Positions 10,801 to 21,540 of a stretch of DNA of 64,000 bases are shown here, in pieces. Each line of letters begins with the position of its first letter. Positions within the stretch are counted from its first letter, which is position 1. The translations under genes and the position numbers were made by a program. The stretch covers positions 5,147,501-5,211,500 of the forward strand of contig BSBM01000877.1 of assembly GCA_027924585.1 (NCBI GenBank), given 5' to 3'. A model generated the notes under the pieces. The model was not told the origin of the DNA and did no database searches. It worked only from the letters and a program-made list of their open reading frames with translations. Source of the DNA: Larix kaempferi. Taxonomy: Eukaryota > Streptophyta > Pinopsida > Pinales > Pinaceae.

Positions 10801-12213
10801 ATAGGATATTAACGAATAACAATGCAGATAGGTTCCACAACTCATGTAAGCTATTCTTCTGCTAAGTAGTTGTGACTGAGAGGTATATATTACATCAAAG
10901 TTGCGTAGGACTTACATTTGGCCCCAACCACAATAAGTGGCCTGTTTATGCAGGCATTTTTCCCAATGAGGAGTGAAGATATCTCTGGGGGATTTGAACT
11001 TTGGCGGGGGGAATAACACCACCCCAGATTTCCTAGCCAAGCACGTCCCTCCTGACAAAGAAAATTACCTTCTTGACAAAGAAAATTAATTTAATTCAGT
11101 TTGCCAATGTTACTCGTATGTCATAATCTGCTCTAACAGATAGCCACTATGACAGCTGTTGCATACTGGATTTATCATTTGATACATATAAAGGCACATA
11201 TGTGCTCATAGAGCAATGCAAATGCAGATCTAAAGTCATTGGGCGTGTGTCGAAATTGAAGTTTTCCTTTTCCTGGGTTTTGGAATACATTTTCTGTTAG
11301 TGTATAACCATAAGTGAATTTGACTGCTTATATGAATTGTTGCCATATTAGAAGTAAGGACATACTAACACAAGACTATAAGGGGGGAATAATGTGATGC
11401 AGTGGTGTTTCTCAGGATAGATAAGCTTTGGGTATGAAATATTGAAAAGTTTTTTGTTTTGTCTCAGTCTGGAATTTTATAAATGGACAAATTCTATAGT
11501 GCATTTAACTTGCTCTTAGTGGCAGCTTGGCATCTGAAACAAGCTCCTAATTTTTATTTTGTGCAATCACTGTAACCTGGAAGAATGCAACATTAACAAC
11601 AATCTCGGTACAAGATTGAAGATTTATCAGAAGCCTATTGTTCAGTGACCTACATTACCAGAAGTACTCCCTTCTTCAACCAAAAATGCACTATATGTTA
11701 TAACAAAGAAGGCAACCACCTTCCCTAGGATGTTTATTGTGGTCCATTCATTACCCTTCCCTTCAATGAAATAAAAACTCAGTTTACTTCTACAATGTGA
11801 TATTTCCAAAAACTGTTTGCAGTTGAAAATTTAGCAATTTGTTATGCACAATTTACAGCCAGTTAAACATTTTCAACTCAATATTAGCATAATTTTCAAC
11901 CTTGGATTCATTACTCCTCCCAGATTTTACCCATTGTTGACCAACTTAAAGTTTTCGTCACATTGACTACAACCTTTAAGCTGTGGCAAATCATATGCAT
12001 TTTATTGAAGTATTTGGTTGACTGTCACTTGGAAACAAGGCATTCTGCCAGATTGACACAATGCCGTTGTCATTGACAATTTACAGAGGAACCGATCTGC
12101 ATTTGATTAGATTCAGATCTTTTATATAATCATTATAATGTGTAGACTGATTTATATGAAGTTTTTTTTCTCAGAGATAACTTTATGTCTGATTGCTGAT
12201 CCATTCTCTATTT

Positions 12214-12219
12214 CTGCAG
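12214..12219 (+). promoter_or_regulatory. Possible splice acceptor before CNX1 start codon
   Basis: A pyrimidine-rich stretch ends in CTGCAG 77 bp upstream of the CNX1 ATG. It could end an intron in the 5' UTR, which is common in plant genes. Transcript data would be needed; the alternative is that this is plain leader sequence. Confidence 0.3.
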
Positions 12220-12296
12220 ATCTGTGACAAAATTGGACTAAAGTAAAACTTGGGACCACTTTAAAATTTCTATGCAATATTGATGTCCTATTGACC

Positions 12297-12503
12297 ATGG
12301 CAGAGTACGATACATTTCAACAAGAAGTGGCTGTGGGTCCACCGTCTACAATGCTTTCAGTGGAGGATGCTACACATATTGTGCTGAGCATCACAAAGTG
12401 CTTGGAACCTGTTACAGTACAGCTGCATGAGGCACTGGGATTAATTTTAGCCACGGACTTACACGCTCCTGATCCATTGCCACCTTATCCAGCGTCTGTC
12501 AAG
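12297..12503 (+). CDS. CNX1: First coding exon of CNX1-like molybdopterin biosynthesis protein (MoeA/gephyrin E domain)
   Basis: The exon encodes 69 residues ending A-P-D-P-L-P-P-Y-P-A-S-V-K, which matches the start of plant CNX1 and the MoeA N-terminus (S-V-E-D-A at residues 21-25, H-E-A-L-G at 44-48). CNX1 inserts molybdate into molybdopterin in the last step of molybdenum cofactor synthesis in the cytosol. The ATG at 12297 has a strong context (ACCATGGC). After the K codon the sequence is GTGTGACG, a phase-0 donor located just before the D-G-Y-A-V segment that follows in the known proteins. The next exon is not visible in the remaining 51 kb, so the gene has a very long intron or is broken. 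The N-terminal 18 residues differ from angiosperm CNX1, as is usual there. Confidence 0.8.
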
Positions 12504-13332
12504 GTGTGACGTGGTTTTAATTTCATTCTCTCTCACTCTCTAATTTTCTATGTACAATAGGTCATCAATAGTTTCCTGTTATAATTTTTTTACTGTAATC
12601 TTTGTTTCAGTAGTGGAGACAAGTATATGCCAGATTCATTTTTGAAGCATTTGATTAGATCTATCTATTGGCCTGACATAGCTTAAATATTCTATCTATT
12701 GGCCTGATTAGCAGCCAAAATATTGTTAACATACCCTGATGACATAGCTTTGTTTGTCAGGAAGTCTCTCTCTCTCTCTCTCTCTATGTAGACAATTTCA
12801 ACCTGACAAACAAAATCAAAATACAAGAATATCAGAAGATTAACCCAGTTGAGGACAAGCTCACATAGGCTAAGATGTGAGATAGGAAGATGGAAGGACC
12901 CAAAGGAGGAGTGGGGATGCAGACCACGCAAGATGTGTGGGAAAGGGGGGTACAGATAGAGCAACGCTTCCTACTCCATTGTGTAGCATTCAGCCGCATC
13001 AGAAAGGAAATAGGCTTCAACAATTAGAAGGCACCAGTTGGGATGCAATATTCTAGGATTCACAGGTAGAGGACACGACAAAAATGGCATCAAGGATGAT
13101 GTGCCTTGTTGATGATTATAGCTTCGGACAGGAGCTTCTGCATAGGCTAGATGTCAAGCATGCATAAGTTATCCATTTACTCTCTAGGTACTTGCTTAAT
13201 TATTGAGTAAGTGACTTTTATATCTCTTTCCTAAGTTATTATTAACTTAATGTTGGCTAATGACTAAAAAGTGAACTTAAGATTAAGTCACAGCTGTTGA
13301 TCTTAAGTGAGGCTCAAGATCTAATCTTGGCC
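12504..13332 (+). other. Start of CNX1 intron; no coding sequence seen
   Basis: The intron begins with the GT donor at 12504-12505. It holds a CT microsatellite near 12771 inside a hairpin-forming inverted repeat (12749-12814). Nothing else is recognisable. Confidence 0.55.
12749..12814. repeat. Perfect 13-bp inverted repeat flanking a CT tract
   Basis: TTTGTTTGTCAGG at 12749-12761 is the reverse complement of CCTGACAAACAAA at 12802-12814. The 40-bp loop contains a run of about ten CT units. It could be a short foldback element or the scar of a small DNA transposon. Confidence 0.7.
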
Positions 13333-13436
13333 ATTGGAGGTTAGGGTTTTGGCCATTGAGATGCTATAAAAGAAAACCTAAGAGATTGGAGGTTAGGGTT
13401 TTGGTCATTGAGATCCTATAAAAGAAAACCGAAGGA
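13333..13436 (+). repeat. 52-bp tandem duplication carrying two TATA boxes
   Basis: Two nearly identical 52-bp units start at 13333 and 13385. Each contains GGAGGTTAGGGTTTTGG, CATTGAGAT and CTATAAAAG. This duplicates a promoter-like TATA element. The surrounding 13260-13711 may be a plus-strand LTR of another element, but its ends cannot be fixed. Confidence 0.8.
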
Positions 13437-13711
13437 GAGGAGAAAGACACGCAAGATCAAGAGATCATTTGAGAGAGACACTCAAGTGAAGAGTGAGAGA
13501 CTCTGTGGCTAAGGAGGAAGAGTGAGAAGAGATTTTTGCAGGGAAGGAAGAGAAGCCAACTTGAGAAGAGGCCGATCCATCTGAGAGAGAGAGAGAGAGC
13601 CCGAAACCTAGCCGAACCAAGCAAGGGAAGAACTGTACAGCTGTAGGGAGAATCTATACGGATTTGTATGGCTGCTGTATGTGTGATGCAAGGGGTGAGG
13701 TAGGGCAATTT

Positions 13712-14302
13712 TGTTAGAGTTTTCACTTTTATTCAATTTAGTTAGATCTTTAAACTGAAATATAGACAAGCACAACAAAACACAAAAGTCACAAGAATTT
13801 TCCTTGGGGAAACCATAAAGGAGAAAACCCCACAACTTCCTCAGAAATAGATTTGTCACTAGTACAATATCAAACAAGATGGAAAACCCAAAATATAAGA
13901 TGTCTTCTGCAACTCTCTCTCTTTCTCCTCTAGCTCACTTGTCTTCTCTCTCACTTGCTGCGAACTTGCTTGAGTGAGTGTGTGTGTCAAATGAGAGAGT
14001 GACTCTCTCTATTTATACTTTTAAGTGAGAGTGACCTAATTCCTCAATGGGCCAACTTGTCTAAGTGACTGGGCCGACTTGTCCTAGGGAGACTCAAAAA
14101 TACATTTTACATTTGACCTTTGGGAAATTATTGCCCTGACTTACAATGGAGGTTTTACCTCGATATTCTTGCATGACCAAATACAATAATGACATCCCCG
14201 AACAGAGGAAAAACATCTCCGATGGAGGTATAATAAAAATACAATCATAATATAATAATAATATACAAAGGAATATCTTCCGAAGTTACATTTACAACAA
14301 CA
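13712..14302 (-). repeat. Copia-E 3' LTR
   Basis: On the minus strand it starts TGTTGTTGTAAATG right after the polypurine tract and ends with CTCTAACA, a TG...CA structure of 591 bp. A reversed TATA-type TATTTATA occurs near 14010. Confidence 0.8.
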
Positions 14303-15012
14303 CTCCCTCTTAACTAGGAAGGTATTCTCTTGCCACAGTCATCATCACTCTGAATACAAACTCTGGACAATGTCATCATCGCTGGATCATCATCATCGCT
14401 GGATAATCATCGACACTGGATCATCATCGTCGTTGGATCATTATCATCGCTAGATCATCATCAACACTGCTACAACAATCCTCATCTCGTTGATCATTGA
14501 CTAGTGACATCTCTCGAATCTACCCGTCATGAGAAGTTCTACAGAGCCACCCTTTTTCAAGCTGGATGTAGGCCTAGCTCTCATCTAGGTCTTCATCATA
14601 TCCACGAGCAAGCCATCAAGTAGGTATAGCCCAGGACCACACATTACATTGCCACTGCAATCACCTGCGTCTCCTACTATCATCTGATCGTATCCGGATC
14701 ATCTCATCATCACACACGGAGAGCAGCCCAGGTGCATACATCATGTCCATCAGACCACCTCTGTCTTCCACCTAGTGGATACAACCAAGGAGCACCCCAG
14801 ATGCATTACGTCTCTCTCTCAGTCAACCTGCGTCTCCCACCCAATGGATACATCCCAGCGACATCTTCGTCTTCCACCTCGTGGATACAACCCAGATGTA
14901 TTACAACTCTCTCGGTCAACCTGCGTCTTCAAACACGTGTATACAGCCCAGGAGCACCCCAGGTGCATTACGTCCCTATGGACCACCCGCGTCTTCCACC
15001 ATGTAAGATATA
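14303..15012 (-). repeat. Copia-E 3'-UTR arrays
   Basis: First comes an array of ATCATCATCGCTGGAT-like words (14340-14470). It is followed by irregular units with GGATACAACCCAG, CCCCAGATGCATTACGTC and CAACCTGCGTCTTCCACC at 14700-15003, spaced about 37 to 68 bp apart. Its place next to the 3' LTR matches the other Copia elements. Confidence 0.75.
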
Positions 15013-16939
15013 GCCTTTTGTGAACCCAACCTGTTGCGCTTCACAGAATGAATAAAGCCATAGGTGCTCCAATTCCTTTCTGCCGATGAAGAGCTTGCCA
15101 CCTGTGAAAGAATACTAATGGCAAGTGTTTGCAAATGCACACCATTTGCTCCATGACAAATCCACCACCTAACCAGATTCATGGTGCTTCTCTCATCCAA
15201 AGATGACATATCTGAATAATCATCCAATCCTGCAGCAAAACTAGCAAATTCTTCCTTCACCTCCCTGTGTAGATGAGCTGGAAACATTCTCATAAGGGCC
15301 TTTTTCACTCCATTAGCCACCTCTCTATCCTGATGGGGTGCCCTCCTCTTCCCATTGCTTTGAGTAATGAGTTGTTCATCATAGAATCTTGGGTTCAAGG
15401 CATGTGCTAAAGTGTGCAATGGAGTGTTGAAACTATTCCACCTGTCAACCATGATTTTATGTACCAAATCAACAAATCCACCATCAACATATAAAAGTTG
15501 AGGAGACTCGAGCAAAATGATTTCCATAGTCTTCTCAACCATGGTATCCATGCCATCGTATACCTCTCCCAAGAAATGTCGGTCTGTCTCAGCACTTCGA
15601 AGAAGCTCAAATGCAGGGGTTGTGAACTTGAGCAAGAAATCTATCTTGCTCCACTACTCCTCATCAAGGCACAATCTGCGCACAACAATTCCCCGCCCTG
15701 AATCTGCCTGTCTCCACTCAACCCAAAGTTGATTGACTTCCATAGAAACTAATGGTTGCTTAACCTTAACAAGGCGATGCAACATGATGCAGTTGGAAGC
15801 ATATCTTGTCTCAGCAACTTTCAACAACTCCAATCTAGAGTACTCTCGAAATATGGCTTGAGATTGGTGGTGGTTGGTGATGAATTTAACTATCTCCCTT
15901 GCTTGCCCTGTGAGTTCCTTGATCCATGGAACTTTGTTGTCGATCTCTTCTAAGATCAGGTTCAGATTATGGACAATGCAAGGTGTCAAAAAAATGTGCT
16001 CAAACCTGCTCTCAACAATTAAACCTGCAGCTTTGCAAACTGGTGCATTATCCGTGATAAGTTGCACCACCTTATTAGGCCCTATTTGCTCAATAGCTTT
16101 GATTAAAACATAGCAATGAATTGAGCATCTTTCACCTCCCCTGAACAGTCTTCAGCCCTTAGAAACATTGCTCCTTTTGGTGAAGTGGCAATGATGTTTA
16201 TCAGTGGCCTACGCCTGGTATCTGTCCATCCATCTGAGACTACTGTAACTCCAGAGCTGCCCCAGGAAGCACGAATCAGTGCTAAGATATCCTCCACAAG
16301 CTCCTTCTCCTTTTTTAGGAGATCAGTTCGGACTTTTTCATAGTTTGGCCCCTTGTACCCTGCAGTAGCTGTGTTAATTGCTCGCACAAGATCATGCCAG
16401 TAAGGAGACCGAACCACATTGAAAGGTATCCCACGAGCATAGAGGGCCCTAGCCACCCTTGTGTCGGCTTCTTCTCTCCCTTGAACATTCACCAATTTGG
16501 CTATTCTACTCTCTTGGATTGAAGGAGTCCCTTTGGGATTTTTTGATGGTTGTACTTCTTGTTGTCGAGCTGCTTTCCTCTTCCTTGCTTCAAGCACAAT
16601 CCTTGGCTCGGTGTTTGGAGGCTGAATGGAAGCAATTGCAAGCTGGTCATGTCTTCTTTTAAGCCTGTCAGCCTCATCTTGTTCAACTTCATACTTCCTC
16701 CTCTCAATTGGGTCACTTGTTTTTGGGCAACTTTCAACACCCTTTCCTGCTTCATGCAAGAAATGTGACTTGACTCTTGGGTAGGAGCCCTTATACTGAG
16801 CTTTGTAGAGTGTACATCGCCACTTCCATGAGTCACCACCTCCACATCTTGCAATCTTTTGAACATGAGCCCAAAGAGGATAGTTTTCAACCCTCTTGTT
16901 GACCTTAGGGGCTGAACCAGTAGCTTGGCTGGAAGCCAT
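15013..16939 (-). pseudogene. hAT transposase (BED finger, DUF659, hAT dimerisation), disrupted
   Basis: From the ATG at 16939 (M-A-S-S-Q) the protein has a BED-like zinc finger region (W-K-W-R-C, H-F-L-H), a basic linker, then DUF659 with V-V-S-D-G-W-T-D and I-T-D-N-A-P-V-C-K. It ends in the hAT dimerisation domain with S-S-S-S-A-E-R-N-W-S and K-R-N-R-L. These motifs hold the expected catalytic Asp and Glu positions. There is a single frameshift near 16100 and one in-frame TAG at 15654-15656. The C-terminus is replaced after about Q-K-A by Copia-E sequence. TTTTTTTGCAG just upstream of the ATG looks like a splice acceptor. It would cut and rejoin the element's ends in the nucleus, but this copy is inactive. 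Confidence 0.9.
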
Positions 16940-17039
16940 TTCTGCTGCAAAAAAATTAAAAAAACAAATCAGAAATAAAAAAATGGATCCGTGAAGCATA
17001 TTCCATGAAAAAAAAAAAAAACAAACAATTTAAATTTTA

Positions 17040-17600
17040 AATACAGCATGCTTCTCACCACCAAAACTGAGTTGTTGCTGCTCCAAAAAACGAAGAAACA
17101 CTGCTGTGACGCTGTCTCTGCTCCAATCTGGAATAAATGCTGTCACTGCTGCTATGCTCGTCAAATTGGGAAAATTTGAAATTCTGCTGTGACCTGTGCT
17201 GCTACAATTTGTTGTGACAGTGTGACACTGCTCCAATGATCCAATCGCTGCTCCAATTCGTTGCGACCAATTGCTGCTCCAATCGCTCACACCACTTGCT
17301 GCACCAATCTGCTAACACTCACACGGAGGGTCTGGCTAACACTCACGCACACGAGTTGCTACTCCAATCTGCTAACACTCACACAGAGGCTCGGGTTCAC
17401 CCACAGTCGCTGCAGAAAGCTCACACTTGGGTTCACTGATCACTCACTCTCACGCTAACACTCACAGACTCATACTTACCCTAACACTCACGCTCACACT
17501 CACACGGAGGCTCGGGTTCACCCATAGTCGCTGCAGAAAGCTCACTAACAGTCACGCTGAGGCCACCGGCAGCTAAACGATTGCTGAGTATTATTTCGTG
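17040..17600 (-). repeat. Subterminal repeats of the hAT element
   Basis: The word CTGCTCCAAT or a close variant recurs many times between about 17070 and 17370. A longer unit with CTAACACTCACAC-GGAGG-CTCGGGTTCACCCA and GTCGCTGCAGAAAGCTCAC occurs at 17360-17430 and again at 17470-17545. Clustered short subterminal repeats are typical transposase-binding regions of hAT elements. Confidence 0.6.
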
Positions 17601-17931
17601 TGATAGAGTGATAGAGTGATAGAGGGATGCGTATTTATAATATTTGGAGGACAGGAAGCTTCCCGGATTAGCAGAACCCCTAACCGGATCTCATACATTC
17701 ATTAAAAAATCGAAATTTTAGCTTAACCTAGCGTTGACGGGTTGACCAAACCGGAAACGTGGCAAAATTTTAAAAACCGAGTTTGAAACAGGTTTCTGAT
17801 TTGATGAAATGGGTTTTCGATTGTGAAATGGGTTTTGCAATTTTTGAAACGGGTTTCACGCACGTTCTGTACGTGTTTCAGAGTTTCCGTACGGAAACGG
17901 GCAGGGGACGGGGGGGGTAGCCCGTTTCCTG

Positions 17932-18500
17932 CAACTTAGTGTTGGACCCAAGCAAATCTCTATCTAAGATCACATTAGGGAGATCTAGATTATCAGTTAG
18001 AAATAATGTCCCAACTACCATGGGGTTCGAGGATGGAAGAGGTAAAGGGAGACCCCTCACTTTGAGGTTCAATTCCCGTGACCGCCTAGTGTGCTCCTCT
18101 ACCAATTTGGCTTGTACCACCTCCTCAACTGTTGCCAAAGGGGGAGTGACATCTCTTCCCCTAACTACCTGTGCAAATGTGGCCTGCTATGATCTAATCT
18201 CCTCTTGTTTGTTTTTGAGATCAAGAATTTCAACACGTAAAGGGGGGTGAAGGGCCTCGTGCTGATTATGTTCATTGAGCATGTTCTTCAGTGTTGTATT
18301 CTACAACTCCACCTTCGCTACTCGTTTTATGAGTACACAAATCTCTCTCTGTAGGACCAAGTTGGATGGCTCCAAGGCTTCAAGTCTAGTAATTAATTCC
18401 CGAAAAATTCTATCGCTGTTCCCATTGCTGCAATCCTATGTGTCTGAGTTTAAAATACCTGTAGTTGCCTTAGTGCTGGTGCTTTCCACATTAAGAGGAT
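17932..18500 (-). pseudogene. LINE-B ORF1 (nucleic-acid-binding protein) fragment
   Basis: Minus-strand frames read as a LINE ORF1-like protein: a charged helical part (V-L-Q-R-E-I-C-V-L-I-K-R-V), V-V-R-G-R-D-V-T-P-P, then R-R-S-R-E-L-N-L-K-V-R-G-L-P and N-L-D-L-P-N-V-I-L-D, reminiscent of the coiled coil plus RNA-recognition fold of plant L1-type ORF1. Several stops interrupt it. The frame runs into the hAT right end after L-G-S-N-T-K-L. The repeats at 18643-19241 lie upstream in its orientation. The family assignment is by general resemblance only. Confidence 0.5.
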
Positions 18501-18642
18501 CTACCATCTCTTTCCTTAAACTATCACCAGATGTGCCAGTTAATAACAAAGAGGGCCGAAGGATCTACAATGGGGTCATCTCAATTGGATGGCTCGTTGA
18601 ATCCCCCAAGGGCATTGAGTCGTTCGATCCAGTTTCCGGCCG

Positions 18643-19241
18643 AAAATTTTGGCTGCCTCATGTTAAATAGTGATGAACGCCGCTGCTGCCTCATTTTAGA
18701 AATTGCGGACTTTAAACCCGGAGGCCCACCATCGATTGAGTTTCCGGAATTTAAATTTTGGGGTTTGGATCTAGTTTGAAATCTGAAGTTGCCTCGTTTG
18801 CTAATGGCGGCTCCTCGAGGGTGGAGAGCCCACGATGGGTGTAGAAACAACATAGCTTAGGGCTTGTGAACAATCAACTGCAGTGGTCCCAACTCAGTCG
18901 TGGAGGTGGACAGGCTCAAACGGGCTCAATCGTGGAGGCGTGTGCAGTCATGGGAGTGTTCGCGACAGGAATAGACTTCGACAGGGAGGGCCCGCGAACC
19001 GTCACGAAGGAGAATTTCGGCTGCCTCGTGTTAGTCGCCGCTGTTACCCCCGTTCTCGAAATTGCGGATTTTAAACTCAGAGGCCCACCATTGATTGAGT
19101 TTCCTGAATTTACATTTTGGGGCCTAGATCTTCTTCGAAATTTGAAGTTTCCTATTTGCTAATGACGACTCCTTGACGGCGGAGAGCCCATGACAAGTGC
19201 AGCCACAGGAGTATTCGTGACAGGAAAGAATAGAGAGAGCC
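18643..19241 (-). repeat. LINE-B 5' region: tandem monomers of about 368 bp
   Basis: A unit starting GAAAATTTTGGCTGCCTC at 18643 recurs as GAGAATTTCGGCTGCCTC at 19011. Both carry GAAATTGCGGA, GGAGGCCCACCA or AGAGGCCCACCA, TTTTGGGG, GGCTCC or GACTCC and GGAGAGCCCA in the same order. The first unit is full (368 bp), the second partial (231 bp). On the minus strand they precede ORF1, so they look like promoter monomers of a LINE 5' UTR. They abut a second LINE at 19241. Confidence 0.6.
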
Positions 19242-19530
19242 CTTCGATGCATTGAAGACCATAACCTTGGTTTTACCTAGGTTGACCGTAAGTTGTTGAA
19301 GGTCACAAAAGCTGGCCAAGGTATCAAGCTGTCGCTGCAGGCCCTCAGGAGTAGAGGCTAACAACACGAAGTCATCTGCAAAAGGGAGAAGCGAGATCAA
19401 TACTTGATGTAGAAGGCAACCGTCCCACTCTTGGATGTGTCCATGGAGGAAAGACTCCAGCTTGTCAATATAGATCCCAAAGAGGGTTGACGAGAGGGGA
19501 CACACCTGCTTTACCCCTATTACGCCTTAT
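19241..19530 (-). pseudogene. LINE-A reverse transcriptase, C-terminal part
   Basis: On the minus strand this reads I-G-V-K-Q-V-C-P-L-S-S-T-L-F-G-I-Y-I-D, the catalytic F-A-D-D-F-V-L-L-A, then L-T-V-N-L-G-K-T-K-V-M-V-F. This is the standard end of the palm domain of non-LTR reverse transcriptases. It stops at about 19241 where LINE-B monomers begin. The preceding part of the same domain is found at 21540-22130, so about 2 kb has been inserted between them. Confidence 0.88.
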
Positions 19531-19538
19531 AATATATG

Positions 19539-20345
19539 CAGTGTTCCCAGTCAGGTCTATCGGAGCTAGGGGTTAAATTTTTTTGATGTAAGGGCCAAGT
19601 TTGAAACATAGAATGTTGATTTGGGGCTAAATACCCCTAATCATGTCATGGATGCTCCTCTCGATTTCTGCTGAAGAGGTGCTCACCCTATAGGGGTTGG
19701 TGCCCTTGGGGGGGCTAATCACTTGGATGCATGACCACACTCATTTATTTGCCATGTAAAAGTCAATGTTCCCCCAAGTTTCCGGGATGTGGGGACGCAG
19801 GAGCGGGGAAATGCAGAAATGACATATGCAGGAGTACCTCCCCAAATTTTAGGAAATGTTGAAGGGTACGTCGAGGTCTTCAACATAGGGGACCCCACTA
19901 GGAATACTACAAAATTTATATTAGAATACATAAAAATTGAATGTTGGAGCATAGGTCATTAAAGTCTTTAATTTTATAATCGAAAGATTAATACAAGTTT
20001 ACAACACACATCAAGTGACATAAAATGAAATACAACCATACATTAGCTATAACTGATAAAACAAATTTGGAAATACAACCATATTGAACAGTAAAATGAA
20101 ATTGAGGCTACTAAGAAGGAAAATACTAGATGGTGTGGCCATTTATCATTTAATTTTTTATTTTTGGTAAAAAATTGTCAAAGGAAACGTGGGGACGCCA
20201 TTTTTAGGAGGGAAACGTTTCCTTTCGGTGTTTCCTTGAGTTTCCTTCATATGGGGACGTGGGGGGGACGTTTCCAAGTTTCCGAGACGTGAAGTGGTGT
20301 GGAAACACGTTTCCTACCCCTGGGGACGTGTACCTGTGAACACTG
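19539..20345. mobile_element. Non-autonomous hAT-like element inside LINE-A
   Basis: CAGTGTTCCCAGTCAGG at the left and GTACCTGTGAACACTG at the right form an 8-bp inverted terminus (CAGTGTTC/GAACACTG). The right 190 bp is dense in GTTTCC and GGGGACG motifs on both strands, as in plant hAT subterminal regions. The flanking 8-mers AATATATG and GTAAAAGG do not match, so either the boundary is imperfect or the duplication has decayed. No transposase is present. Confidence 0.55.
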
Positions 20346-21540
20346 GTAAAAGGTGATAGCACTATGTAAAGGGTTGTGTACCCTATCTAGCACACCTTAT
20401 TTGCTCACTTAGACCTATTTTGTGATATAAAACCTCTCCTCTAGGTTGTGTTACCCGCAAATTGTACTTCCTTATGAAGAAGCCTACAAAGATAATGAAG
20501 GAGGACGTTGAGGGCACACATCTGTTGGGGTTATTTGGGACACGATGTCCTCCTTTTGGCACACCTAGCACTTGGTGTAGCCTAATTGCATTATTATTAT
20601 CATTTTTATGTCATTTAGAGTGGTTTAGCCCCCAAATTGTGGGTGAGCAAGCCAAAATGTTATATTTTCACATTATCTTGTAGGCTGATAACTTAAAATT
20701 AGGTGAGGCTTGTCTTATATAAATAGTGCCTCCCTCTCATTGTAAATGCTAAAAACACAACAAGATATGGGTTCATTATGAGATATTTTCTATTTCTCTT
20801 GGTTTATTGGAGCTTTTGATGCTATGTGCACCTCTCTTTGGATGGTCTTTCTTTCTTGAAGGTTGATTTGATGAAGTTCTAGAGTTTCTTTCTATTGGTT
20901 GATGCTAAAGAATGGTTTTATAACTTAGGCACAAAGGTGACGTAAGGCGCTATCTTGCTCATCTTTGTTAAATGTTGGTAAGTTATACAAGTTATACTTC
21001 TGACATAGTTTAATGGTGCTTTTATGGTGCATTCTCTGAAGTGTTAGGGTTTCTTGCTCATATTTTGTTAACCTTGCACAAGGAGACCTTCCTTTCATAG
21101 GAGCTCTCCAATGTTACTGGACCTTGGACTTCTTCTCTTTCCCTAATTAGGCTGTTTTACCGAACTCTTGTGGTTGCTAGTTGGTGCCTTGATTGCAAGT
21201 ATTGAAAACCATTCTAAGAGAGGGATGTTGGTATCGATGTCTCAATGCCCTAGGGATTGAGACAAGAATCATATGCCCTATCTTTTCAACAAATCTATCT
21301 CCCTTTTATCAATTCACATGCCTTTTATTTCACGTACATCTTTATATATTGAAAAAGCCTAAAAAATATAATGTTGCTGGAAAACCCTAAAAATCTAAAT
21401 AAATTCGTAACTCCCAAAATAGCCATGAGTTTGTAATTTTGTTCCACCCATCAAATTCACCCTAGTGGATTTATCCATAGATATTTGAGGGCGTCCACAT
21501 TTGCCTTGTTGCTTTGGGAAACATGAATTTGCCCAAATTA
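20346..21540 (+). other. Inserted non-coding DNA with promoter-like TATA box
   Basis: This fills the rest of the insertion that splits LINE-A. It has TATATAAATA at 20716-20725, preceded by CTTG and followed by GTGCCTCCCTCTC, resembling an LTR U3/R boundary. No coding sequence or firm element ends are seen. Confidence 0.4.

Larger units (their letters stand above)
8926..12219. other. Upstream region of the CNX1 exon; no other gene seen
   Basis: The first 500 bp continues the repeat interrupted by Copia-1. The rest is A/T-rich, with a CT microsatellite near 9517 and a diverged duplication at 10262-10800. If the polypyrimidine stretch ending in CTGCAG at 12214-12219 is a real splice acceptor, part of this is an intron in the 5' UTR. 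No further coding exon can be recognised. Confidence 0.45.
13712..15012 (-). mobile_element. Copia-E: 3' fragment of a Copia element, reversed
   Basis: This consists of an LTR (13712-14302), a reversed polypurine tract CTCCCTCTT (14303-14311) and part of a 3' untranslated region with tandem repeats, which breaks off at about 15012 against hAT coding sequence. The pol region is absent. The LTR belongs to the same broad group as Copia-2 and Copia-D (shared GGGAAACC, GGGCCAACTTGTC and CCGAAGTTAC words). Confidence 0.8.
15013..17931 (-). mobile_element. hAT superfamily transposon, left end missing
   Basis: The transposase lies on the minus strand (15013-16939) with a likely 5' leader and intron to about 17600. 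The right end probably lies at 17931, where the minus strand starts CAGGAAACGGGCTACC and is followed inward by G/C-rich, GTTTCC-rich sequence typical of plant hAT subterminal DNA. The other end is lost at the junction with Copia-E. The flank at 17932 reads as LINE ORF1 coding sequence, so the element appears inserted in LINE-B. Confidence 0.75.

Noticed and set aside
18275-18670. Plus-strand frame of 131 codons
   Set aside because: It is antisense to LINE-B ORF1 and its upstream monomers and carries no domain.
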